Of a DNA stretch of 64,000 nt, positions 1 to 11,291 are shown in pieces (positions within the stretch are counted from its first letter, which is position 1; each line of letters begins with the position of its first letter). A program made the position numbers and the translations under genes. The stretch is from Leptodontidium sp. MPI-SDFR-AT-0119 (lineage: Eukaryota > Ascomycota > Leotiomycetes > Helotiales > Leptodontidiaceae): the NCBI GenBank assembly GCA_020726505.1, contig JAHLEZ010000011.1, positions 1,426,001-1,490,000 on the forward strand, written 5' to 3'. The notes beneath the pieces were generated by a model. The model did not search any database and had not been told where the DNA came from. It worked only from the letters and a program-made list of their open reading frames with translations.

Positions 1-493
1 GAAAGTATAAGACTCTCCCAGTCCGTCATTACATTAAAGAGAGATCCGTTCACTATCTGTCTATCTGTCTGTCTATCTCGTCGTGCCAGTCTTCCATTAT
101 CTCTTCAGTCTCGGTCTCATCTTCATCTTCATCTCATCATCTAATCAATCACCTCAATCGTTGACTTTCTTCATACTTGCCTGCTGTTCAATTCAGTTCA
201 CACGCGCGCATCCATCCTCATTTCTCATCGACGTACCTATTTCTGGAAGGGATTTTGATTCAACCGGTTGATTCAACTACCTCTATATCCAATAATCAAT
301 TCATCTTATTCGCTTCCTACTCCGGGAGGAAAGAAACACCAAATTCACTTCTCTGGTTCCGCATTCGGCTATTTCAACATCAATTCACCTCTACATCAAA
401 CACTCAAAAACAACACTCAATCCTACATACCGATACCGAACCTCCTCCCTCAACTGTCTCCAGACATCGAACTTACGTCGATTTTCCGTCCAA
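1..493. other. Pyrimidine-rich leader or promoter region
   Basis: No gene is seen. The stretch is rich in C and T and contains a CTAT/CTGT tetranucleotide run at about 52-79. It most likely holds the promoter and 5' leader of the DUF3455 gene that starts at 494. Confidence 0.5.
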
Positions 494-1309
494 ATGCCTT
501 CTCTACGCGCCATCTGCGTGGGACTTCTCCTCACTCCTCTCCTTCAACTCTCGGCCGCCGCACCAGTTGCAGCTGCGGATTGTTATAAGCCAGGAAATGC
601 ACCTGCTCTTCCTACCAGCGGTAGTGAGTATCCCAATTCCAATTCCCTCTACATTCTCATTCTATACTCCTCAATTTCCCCTCAACTCAATTTTCTTCCC
701 CCACTCAACTTCACTTCACATACATATCTCCCAAACTCCCAAATCCTATAACTAACCCCTCCCCCAGACCCAACCGAACTCCCCGCCACAACCCTCGCTC
801 TGAAATACGTCGCCATCGGCCGGGGCATCCAAAACTACACCTGCGCAACCTCCACCTCCCCCGCCGTCGCAATCGGCGCAATAGCAACCCTCTTCGACGC
901 CACCTCGCTGGCCTACATGTCCACCAAAGCCCTACACGCCATCCCACCCATCGCAGTCAACATGCCCCTCCCGAAATCCAGCGCCTCCATAAACATCGCC
1001 AACAGCAGCCTCAAGCCTTTGGGAAACCACTACTTCGACGCAGCAGGCACACCAGTGTTCGATCTCACGACCGCGAAGAAGAGTCTCTTTGCTGCTAAGG
1101 TAGCGAATGTGAGCGCGCCTGCGGATGCGAGTAAGGGTCCTGGTGGACAGGGAGCCGTCGATTGGTTGTATCTCACTTCGAAGCCGGCGTACACGAGTGT
1201 GGGTCTGGGTGCCGTGTATAGGGTTGTTACGGCGGGTGGGAAGGCGGTTTGCACGGAGGCGGGTTCGCAGAGCGTGCAGTATGCTGCTGAGTATTGGTTT
1301 TACGGTTGA
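494..1309 (+). CDS. Secreted DUF3455 protein
   Basis: Two exons, 494-623 and 768-1309, give 223 residues. The intron has a GTGAGT donor at 624, a CTAAC branch-like site near 750 and an AG at 766-767; joining restores a continuous frame. Residues 1 to about 27 form a clear signal peptide (start MPSLRAICVGLLL, then an Ala-rich end), so the product should be secreted. The rest has the DUF3455 pattern: an early Cys-Tyr-Lys-Pro segment, ALKYVAIGRGIQNYTC, and a C-terminal part with KAVCTEAG and YAAEYWFYG. Family members are common in moulds and are often labelled malate dehydrogenase in databases, but no NAD-binding fold or catalytic motif of that enzyme is visible. The biochemical role is unknown. 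I am confident of the structure and family, not of any function. Confidence 0.85.
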
Positions 1310-2266
1310 ATCTTCGAGCTTGTGTGAAGTTTGAGGGGAAGAGGTGAGGTGAAAGGGAGGATATAATACATGGAGTCTGGCAGTATCGAGGAATCGAGTG
1401 CTTTGCATGGTGGAAACGGCCTGGAGATGCACACACGATGCAAAAGTCCTTTACTTTTACTTTATAGAGACAATCGGGAAAAGGAAAAGAAAGAAAAGAA
1501 ACGCAGGGAAAGATAAATGTTCGGTTGGGAGATGAGAGAGGGGATTCATGTATATACTTTAGAGCTCGAGCTTTTACTTGCTTGCTTGCTTGCTGGTGTG
1601 CGTTTGATTTGAGAGATACACAAACCAATTGTTTGTTTTTTACTTGCACCCCCGCTAGTCTGTCTGGTCATAGAAAGAGAATCGCGGAAAATTCATACCA
1701 TACCATAGCATGCCGTACCTTGGCATTTTCAAATCAAAATATGAATCTAAGCGTCTCGACCCTTGTCTTCATCCTTATATGGTACAATTTGTATTGTATT
1801 TGACTTCTGTGAAGAAGATAGATGAATAGAAGCGGTAGTTGGAGAGCGTGTTTTGGCCCTGGCTCGGTAAAGTTCTTCCGTCAATGCAAAGAAGGTCGAG
1901 GTACGGTACCTAAAGGTAAACAAACCCACCATCTCGTTCTACCCTAAGCACTTCACTCTTCACTTGGCTGATGGACCCCTTTTCTGAGGACGCGATTGAA
2001 ACTAGAACCTCAGGAGATCATCACTTAATTAAGACAGATCCGAGAAAGACATTTGGAGATCAGGAAAGAGAAGGAAAAGAATAGACCAGTTGAGAAATCG
2101 TCAAATTCATTAATGATATCTTTTTCTCTCTCACTCGCTGGCTAGGTCGCTCACTCATCGCTCACTTTCCTTTCCAGTCGTCTCTCATCTCATGGCACGT
2201 CAACTTAAAACCCAAATTCGTTTTGTTTCTCTGTCTGTGTATCGTGTCGCATCCAGCACTAACAAT
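1310..2266. other. Convergent intergenic region
   Basis: This lies between the 3' ends of the DUF3455 gene and the MAP kinase gene. It has a CTTG tetranucleotide run at about 1577-1594 and T-rich stretches suited to 3' ends. No coding segment is supported. Confidence 0.5.
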
Positions 2267-3711
<1,445 letters not shown>

Positions 3712-4877
3712 GATGGCGGAATGTATGGAATCGTAGCAGTTCGTTCGCTTTTCGAATTCAACGTCTCGAGTCGATGGATATAAGCAGGAGCTCGGCTCTT
3801 ATCTGCAGTATCTCTGCGTGTGATGGGTATTCACTTCGTAGCCGCGCGCAAACGATGGTCGATAGGCTGCGCAAGAGGCTCGAGAGTTCGCAATAGCGGG
3901 ATGGCCAGGAAGAGGACGAGGACAACGCAGACAAAGGGTAGATAGGCGAAGCTGGCTTTTATGAGAGCGAATGTACGTGGATAGGTTCGGGATGGTAGGG
4001 CTGAAGAGGAGTAGAAACTGGCCTCTTGGATGGTCGGAGGGAGCGAAGGGAATCTGGATGTCAGCCCTTGAAGTAACTTCTCAGCAGTAGCAGTAGCATC
4101 AGCATCAGCTCGAGGGGGGGGGAGAGGAGGGGAGGGGAATGTATGGTGGGGTCGAAGGCGCTAAACGACTCCAATGGGGGGCCGTGCAAGAACTCCACAG
4201 GGCTGAGTGGGTGAGTGAGTCTTGGACACCCACGGACTTGGCGTACGTGGACATCAACACACCTGGGCACCCTCACCCGCCCACAATCATTCTCCCTCTC
4301 CAACACGATTCTCACCAAAGCCACATTTATAGAGTGTTTCAATTTCAGATTACCATATCAATGACCGCGTCATATCGCAAACCTTCCTATTCAATCGTTT
4401 TGCCCGAAGACACAGCTCTTCTTATTGGGCTGTTTGCAATTTGTGGCTCATCCCAGCTGCCGCGCTATTCTTGTCACAGTCACAGACTCGGCGGCAAGAG
4501 GGTTTGATGAGCTTTTGCAAGAAACGCCCGCGCTTGAGTGGTCGCTATTATGGTCTATGGGTTTCTTCACTCTTGGCATCAAATGGTTTTGGAAGGTCAT
4601 AAGAAGGGATTGCAATCATTGGTCAATTCATCGATTTCTACTGGTAGCTCGCTCTCCAAGTCATGGACCAAGTAGGTCTCCACTCATATCCATCCCATAT
4701 CATATCAACACAGCTATCAAGTATCAATGTCGTCAGTCCCCGCCCCGACTTCCCTAACAATAAACGCATACTTCATGCAGAAACAAGTGTTTCCCTGCTC
4801 CATACCCCATGTTCAATACGTCTTCTTTCAGATCCAATTCCCCGATTTGCAACAAGCATTTTTGGCAACAAAACAGT
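3712..4877. other. Upstream region of the MAP kinase gene
   Basis: No gene is seen in this 1.2 kb between the MAP kinase start and the 3' end of the next minus-strand gene. A G-rich tract at about 4113-4138 (runs of 9, 4 and 4 G) could form a quadruplex. The promoter of the kinase should lie here. Confidence 0.45.
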
Positions 4878-5764
4878 CTACTTTGTCATTTCCGTCCATC
4901 CTTGGTCTCCATAGTAGCCGAAAGATTTTGCGCATACCTCACCAGTAATTGAATTCTGGGCCTGCTCGAGTTTCCTCGAAGTCGAGGGTGTGCTTAGATC
5001 ATCAGCTTTATCGTCGTCTTTTTGACAAGATGCAAGTTCCATCGACTCGGTTGGTTTCTTCTGCCCTTGAGCTCCGACCGTACGCCTCCATCGTCTTCGT
5101 TGGCTTCGTTCGAGTCGAGGCGTATCCGAAAGATGCTCGCCATCTACAGCGTGATAGAACTGGCTCGAGCCATCCTCCAAATCGGGCAAAGGGCTGGTGA
5201 CAGAACCTCTCAGATGCTCATCGTCAAGCCTCTCAGGTCTACCAAGTGGAGTCGATCCAGCCCTCCCTATGCCTCAATTAGCACTTCTCATTTCCCCAAA
5301 TATCAAGCATCGAAACAAGACTCACAATCACCCTCCTTCTTCCACTTAATCTGCAACTCCAGCTCCTCCTCGTCCATAACCACAAACCCACCCTCCTTTC
5401 CCTCTTCCTCACCACCACTGCCACCTAACTCCAACCCAGCACTCCTAACCATTTCCCTAACACTATCCTCATCCCACTCCCTCGCCATCTTCCAAGCCTC
5501 ACTCCCCCACACCTCACCCTTCTCATAAACATCCTTCAGATACATCTCCAACCACGTCTGCATATCTTCCTCCTCCGTCGTAGCATTCCTAGGCGCTACT
5601 TTCTCAGATAAGCGAACCATGAGCGAAGGCCGAGTTTGCAGTAAGAGAGAGGCGATGAGAGAGTAGGGCACGGGCGGTTGGCACCTTAACCGGAGGATGC
5701 AAGTTAGGACTTGGATGTCTTTCTTCCAGGCGTTGGAGTTGCGATGAACTTTATGTTTCGGCAT
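4878..5764 (-). CDS. Unrecognised acidic protein
   Basis: I do not recognise this gene. Two exons, 5764-5326 and 5266-4878, give 275 residues. The intron has a GTGAGT donor and an AG at 5268-5267. The ATG at 5764 (MPKHKVHRNSNAWKKD) is the first in frame. The N-terminal half looks folded and helical (about residues 12-60, with conserved-looking Cys, Leu and Arg). It is followed by an acidic, Glu-rich region with EEEDMQTWLEMYLKD and a Gly-Glu stretch, then a charged, probably disordered tail with RRRWRRT. There is no signal peptide or membrane segment. A GT at about 4937-4932 could mark another intron near the end, so the last 20 residues are uncertain. Confidence 0.55.
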
Positions 5765-6152
5765 GGTTTGAAGAATGCAGTATCCCAAGAGCCAGTACGT
5801 TTGCAAAGGGGACTAAGTATTGATGAAGTTCTTTGTTTAGATGGATGTTTGGTAAGTTTGAGGGCGGAATTATGTTTGTATGTATAGGTCTTTCAATGCC
5901 TGTACCCTTTCCGATACATATTATACCCGGCTTCGTGAGTTGTGATTCGGACTCCCTTTGTGTGCTATACCATGCCGTGATTCAAACACTTTTAATAGTG
6001 TTTACCGTGATTCATCATGTAGACGGAAAGGCTTGTGACAGGTATCAGCCAACACATTCACACAATTCAAAGGAGTCGGAGCTAAAGCTTCTCATTAGCT
6101 ATCTAGCTTGGGTATTCGCTTCGCATCTCGATATAACTTCATCCAATGATCA
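5765..6152. other. Intergenic region
   Basis: This holds the upstream side of the unrecognised gene and the 3' flank of the tryptophanyl-tRNA synthetase gene. Nothing further is seen. Confidence 0.4.
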
Positions 6153-7730
6153 TCATGAACCCCCAGCTGCTTTCGCAGCTTTTTCGGCTGCCTTCGCGGC
6201 CTTCTTCTCATCGATCAACTTCTGCTTCGCTATTTTCTTCAGCTGGTTTTGTGTCAACGCCGTCGAGCCACCCGCTGACTCCCCAGTCGCAGGCGCCTCA
6301 TTCTCTTTCTGAACAACGACACTCGGATTTGGGTTTCCTTTCCATTCAAGCTTCTTCAAGCTCATGAAATCCGCCACAAGCTCATCCGTAACTGCCGCTC
6401 TCCGCTCTTGGAAACCCTTCGTGTAGACTTGCAGCTCTTCGATACACTTCGCCTTCAGCTCTCCAGTCAACAGCTTCCCACTGGTGTAATCTTTTCGGAT
6501 CTGCTCTAGCTCCTCGTCGTCCTCCAAGAAGAAAGTCAGATACTGGAACGAGACATCCTTTTCCGCATCTCCGCCCTTCTCTCTCTGCTCCGCTTCTGTC
6601 TCTTGCCCACCACTGAACGCATATTTGTTGATCTTGGTCTTGATCTTTTTCGGGTCATCAGCCATGAAAATTGCAGAAGTGTCAACCGAAGCGCTCATTT
6701 TGGATCCAGGCCCTTGAAGAGCGTCAAGGAAGCGCGCATGGATGAGCGCCGGTTTGGCAAAGTGCAGGCGGGCTGCAACGTCGCGCGTTACGCGGAAATA
6801 GGGATCTTGGTCGATGGCACAGGGAATTAGAGCGGGTATTAGGTTGGTGACTGCTTCGTTGGGGCCGAAGATGTGGGGGAAGGAGGATGCGAAGGAGGTT
6901 GCGCCTTGGACGGCTCCGAAGTGGACTTTGCCAATGTTGGAACTGAGCAAGTCAGTAAAGATATCCTTGAAAGAGCAAAAGAGCGTAACATACCTCCCAT
7001 CAAAACCGAAAACTGCTCTTGCAACATTGAGGGTAATGTGTTTAGACATCCGTGTCACATTCCTGTAGAACGCTCCGCCCATATAATCGTAGTCGCTGAA
7101 CATGAATGTCTTCTTTGGGTCAAAGCCCACGGCAATAATGTCCTTCGCATTTCCCAGAGTATATCTTTGGACTTCCTCAATTGTACGCTTCTCGGAGAAA
7201 ATGTACTTCTCGTCGTCGGTCATCATGATGATGAGGGGTACATCGAACACATCCTGTAGCCACCTATGAGTCATTAGCAAAATCCCAGAAAGAAGGAATT
7301 GGTGATTTTGGAATGTATAACACCCGCAGATCTGCAGATATTCCGAAGGTAATACTCACTTCGTAAATTCGAAAGGAATCGTGTGTCCAATGTGCATGCT
7401 GTCACTGCTTGGTCCACGCCCAGTGTACAAGAAGAACGGCTCTCCCCTCTCATGACGATCCAGAATGAGATTCAAATCTCTATGACTGAATACAATTCCC
7501 CTCCGCATAAATCGATGCGGTTTCTTTCCCGTCACCTTCTCGAATCTCGCCAGATCCTCATCCAGAATCTTCTTGGTGCCGAATTCGTCAATCAAGGTCA
7601 GGTAGTTGATGGCTTTCGCAACTCCGTCTGCGCCAATCTCTCCTGCTACATTCCAAGGATCTACGGTCTGCTTCGTCGTTGGCGCATCTGCAGCCAGTGC
7701 TGCTTGAACTTTTGGCTCTTTGTCGGCCAT
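6153..7730 (-). CDS. WRS1: Cytosolic tryptophanyl-tRNA synthetase
   Basis: Three exons, 7730-7360, 7263-6994 and 6942-6153, encode 476 residues. Both introns have GT...AG ends and restore a class I synthetase. It charges tRNA-Trp with tryptophan in the cytosol. The HIGH-type signature reads SMHIGH at about 111-116 and the KMSKS-type loop reads KMSAS at about 295-299, both standard for eukaryotic TrpRS. The eukaryotic-type insertion MMTDDEKYIF and the segment GGAFYRN are present. The C-terminal 25 residues are rich in Lys and Ala (KKAAKAAEKAAKAAGGS), a basic tail that may help bind tRNA. The ATG at 7730 (MADKEPKV) is the first true ATG; no mitochondrial presequence is seen, so this is the cytosolic enzyme. 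Confidence 0.96.
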
Positions 7731-8175
7731 AATAAGGGCGTGGTTGCGTTTTGAGGGTTTGTTGTTCTGACTCAAGTGGGATGTGATATATTAGACAAGT
7801 GACTAGCGAGGGGTAAATCGGTGGTCGGCGATTGCACGAACTGGCTCAGAAGCGTGGATTATCTGAAAGAAAGTCACAGCACCACATAACTGGCTATATT
7901 GACTTGCGGAAAGCTGAAAAGTAGTTTAGTCTATGCCATACAATCAATCAATAAATCACAAATATTCAAAATACTTTGTCTCGTGCCCGCCACTTTACCC
8001 CAGATTCCGACCTCTTTTGAGTCTAGCTTCAAAGCTCACAGCAAATCCTGTGGCTAGAATCTCGAGAGCGCATCATTCCCTCACGCACCACTTTCTCCTC
8101 TTCCCTCACAAACATCTTCCATTACAAACAACAAGCCCCAATGCCTCTTACCCCACAAGCCCATCATCATCCATA
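7731..8175. promoter_or_regulatory. Shared divergent promoter region
   Basis: These 445 bases separate the start codons of the divergent tryptophanyl-tRNA synthetase and PRELI/Ups1-like genes. They must carry both promoters. The part before 8176 is rich in C, A and T, as in fungal 5' leaders. No defined motif is claimed. Confidence 0.5.
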
Positions 8176-8919
8176 ATGGTTAAATTCTACGAGTCGACCT
8201 TCGCATACGACTACTCCTTTCCCGCCGTAACCCTCGCCTACTTTCTACGATACCCAAACCCCTACAGCACGCATGTGCTATCCACTGATGTGATCTCGCG
8301 GAGCATTGATGCCGCTGGCCGTCTGCACACTCTCCGCGTCCATAGGAAATCGTCGAGGCTGCCGTCTGCTGTGCTGAAACTGCTCCCGCAATCAGTACTC
8401 GGCAATGTAAGCGGCGGCAGATCAGAGAGCTACATCCTGGAATCGAGCACCATTGATGTGAACGAGGGATGGATGCGGACCGAGAGCAAGAATCTAGATT
8501 GGACGGGCATATTAAGTGTGGTGGAGAAGCAGGAATACAGACGACATGTGCCGGTTGATGAGGGAGATGATTTCAGTGTCGGGGCTGGGACTACGGGCGT
8601 GGTAACGACGGTCATGTTTAAGAGTCGATTGGGAGATAGGCTGAGGGCTAGGGCAACAAGGAAGGGTGAAGCTGCTGTAGCTGATGATGGAGAGGAGCCA
8701 AAGAAGGGATTCCTGGCTAGCTGGAGCACGAGTGGTATCCAGCGGAGTATTGAGGCGATTGCAAGTCGAAAGACGGAGAACCAACTGGGCAAGAGTAAGG
8801 AGGGAATGAAGGTTGTGTTAGAGAGGCTACGAAACGGTGGACTCGTGGGTGTTTTGGATGGCATGAGGAAGGATCGAGAGATGGCCTTTGGCAGAGAGGG
8901 CGTGTGGAAGAACACTTGA
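8176..8919 (+). CDS. PRELI/MSF1-family protein, Ups1-like
   Basis: This intronless frame gives 247 residues from the ATG at 8176. The N terminus (MVKFYESTFAYDYSF, then FLRYPNPYSTHVLSTD and VISRSID) has the pattern of the PRELI/MSF1 domain found in yeast Ups1, Ups2 and Ups3, and the segment NLDWTGI matches the NLDHTGI block of that family. These proteins work in the mitochondrial intermembrane space with Mdm35 and shuttle phosphatidic acid or phosphatidylserine between membranes, feeding cardiolipin and phosphatidylethanolamine synthesis. The PYSTHVLS wording is closest to Ups1 as I recall it, so phosphatidic acid is the likely cargo (inference). It is about 70 residues longer than yeast Ups1; the extra length lies in a linker with DDGEEPKKG and in a helical C terminus. 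The long frame upstream of 8176 reads through leader sequence and was not used. Confidence 0.85.
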   Translation: MVKFYESTFAYDYSFPAVTLAYFLRYPNPYSTHVLSTDVISRSIDAAGRLHTLRVHRKSSRLPSAVLKLLPQSVLGNVSGGRSESYILESSTIDVNEGWMRTESKNLDWTGILSVVEKQEYRRHVPVDEGDDFSVGAGTTGVVTTVMFKSRLGDRLRARATRKGEAAVADDGEEPKKGFLASWSTSGIQRSIEAIASRKTENQLGKSKEGMKVVLERLRNGGLVGVLDGMRKDREMAFGREGVWKNT

Positions 8920-9280
8920 GATGAATGGTACGATATGGGCATACTTGACACACGAAAAGAAGATGTGAGGGGGATTCCCGGCAGCATAACTCACTCTGAG
9001 GAGGCATGTTGCGTGTTGTACAAATACGCAAATTTGGGAGCGAGGAGTCTGGGTCGGTATTCAGGCGTTTTCGTTTATTGGTTCATTAGTCCGCTCTCCA
9101 ATGCAAAATGTCAAAATACCGTGCAGAGTTATCGTCATCATTATGTTCGTAGCTCTTATGTACAATTTCCTTTCATGCATTATGTCCAGTTTCCGAGTAC
9201 ACCTGGTATTCCGACTCAAAGCTTCTAATCTTTTTGAAGGAGGCACCCATGCTCTTTTCTATTGCTATATTTGGGTGAGG
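8920..9280. other. Convergent intergenic region
   Basis: This is a short spacer between the 3' ends of the Ups1-like gene and the carboxypeptidase gene. It is AT-richer than its flanks and shows no coding support. Confidence 0.4.
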
Positions 9281-11291
9281 CTAGTTTATGGTAGTAAGGG
9301 ATGCGTTGGAAGAGAGGGATTCGACTCTTCCGAGTAAGAACTCGAGATGTCTGTATGCTGCAGATGGAGCGTATTGTGGAACCACTAGTCACGTTTAGAC
9401 GACTACATTGTCGATTCATGTGGAAAGACTTACTGTGACCAGCAAGATTAATTGTAACCCAAGTAAGGCTACGTTCCGTGTGGGTAGTTCCCATTATACC
9501 AGACGCAGCTAGTGTTGAAGGGTTTTGCGCCTCGTGATATGGTACAAAGAAGAAGTCCTCCGGTTTCTTTGTGAATCCCTGAGCCCCGTTCCTGGTTACG
9601 GGGTTAGTAAATGGACTTACTCAGAAGTCATGGAGTTGTTTAGTAACATCTGAGACCGACTCACCACGTCATGTTTTGAATCATTAGAAGAGTGCCGTTT
9701 GCTATGTAAAACATATCAAGGAGCTGGAACAGTTAGCGAGTATCCAAAGGCCTCTAGGTTCCTCCAGTTGCTTACTCCGTGTGCAATGACGGTTCGCTTG
9801 CTCCTCTCAATGACACCAGGGAGGACAGTCCACCCCGACCATTCACTATTGTCAGTATCTAAGACCCCATCAGAGCACTCCTCCCAGTTTCCCACCGGTG
9901 CATTGATAGCCTTCTGCACATCAGGTCTGTTAAAGTAGATAGTAGCACCTTCGGGCAAATAATTTTGCGAGCCAGGGAAACCAAGAACATCCCAAAGCAG
10001 AGGGCAGGTCGTCGCAACATGATAGACATTCCAACAGGGATTCACCCAGTATATCTCGTTATGGATGGCAGAGGAGATGTCACAGTCTTCTGTTATAAAT
10101 CCGTCTCCGTCTGTGCCTGGAAGCTCCTTTGGGAATGGTCCGGGAGGTGGGAATGTCAGGTATTTCTCAATGTACGCAGGGAAACCGCAGGAGTCGGACA
10201 TGTTGTGTAGAAATGCTCGGTAGCTGTCATTGAAAGGGTGAAGACCCGCCCAGTAGTCTATGAATTGAACAGCAGGAATATACGATTGTGTGACGGCGGA
10301 CGTTGTTGCGGGGTTGTAGAGCATGGTCGCTTCCAAGTTGAAGTACTGGCTCGAGGTTAGTACTTTGAATCTCCTCCAGGGAGCAGACGAAACTTACTGT
10401 TGTATCGTTCTTGTTTAGCATGGCATCAGCTATGTAAGGGACAAACATCCCAGCGTCAAAAGGAAACAATTAGCCTCAATCAGGAGTGGTCGAATTTATA
10501 ATCCACTTACAACTTTCACCCGTGATAAACACTTTTCGTCCTTGCAGAGCAAACGTATCCACGAAATTCTCCCAGAAGCCCAAGAATTGGGCAGCAACTT
10601 GTGTTTCATCTGTCGCTGTTGGGGTTCCTTGCGAGAATCCAGTGCCAATTGGTTGTTCGACCCATACAACATTTGTAAGATTAACCCACGTATAGGGGTT
10701 TCGAACGGCCTTGAAGGTTCCGTATTGCCAGCTGAACGGACCATTTTCTTGTAGAAGACCTTCGAGAGAGGAACATCCTGGCTTTTGGATGGTCAGTACA
10801 GTTCCAATTGTTTGAATCAGACATGGGACATTAGGCTGAACGGAATATCCATTTCTGAATTTGGAGATCTTACTCCACCATTAAGCCAGATCAGAATCTC
10901 GTCACTGGCCGCTGGATTCTCAGACGGAAAGAACCAAAAGTAGAACTGGCTGGACTCGTTTGCTTCCTTTGAAATTGGCATCAATCCAGCATATGACTCT
11001 CCAACATCGAAGTCTACGTCTGGAATTCCGGTCCCATTTATGGAATACTCTGTTTGTCTAGTAAGCGATGGCTTTCCGAGAATGTCTCATTAAAGACTTA
11101 CTCGCAGTAGACTCCGTCAAGTACCGAATGGCACCTCGACGATCGTGAGTCTTCACCGGAGCAGCCCTCTGCTGAATCTTGCGAAGTTTGTCTGCTTTTC
11201 CAACATGCTTCAAGTTTCGTCCTGAGTGGAGGACAGCAGAAGCTACACTTGCAGTAAGTGTAATAACCGAAACAATATTTGAGAAACGCAT
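9281..11291 (-). CDS. Secreted serine carboxypeptidase (S10)
   Basis: Eight exons: 11291-11102, 11049-10874, 10781-10511, 10456-10398, 10345-9776, 9723-9665, 9591-9434 and 9384-9281, giving 528 residues. A signal peptide (about residues 1-19) and a basic propeptide-like stretch precede the enzyme. Family S10 landmarks: [23 protein letters not shown], catalytic Ser212 in GESYAG, Asp425 in HGLLD, and His494 in AGHMVPQYAP. N-glycosylation sites (NGT, NDS, NMT) fit an extracellular or vacuolar exopeptidase that removes C-terminal residues. Seven introns are needed; six have GT...AG ends. The intron that splits the Tyr codon of GESYAG begins with a good GTAAGT (10510) but must end in TG (10458-10457) to keep the motif; no in-frame AG alternative was found. 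The gene may therefore use a rare acceptor, carry a damaging point change, or contain a base-call error. Confidence 0.85.

Noticed and set aside
7731..7775. Extended N terminus for tryptophanyl-tRNA synthetase (SQNNKPSKRN...)
   Set aside because: The upstream codon is TTG; the first ATG at 7730 gives the usual length.
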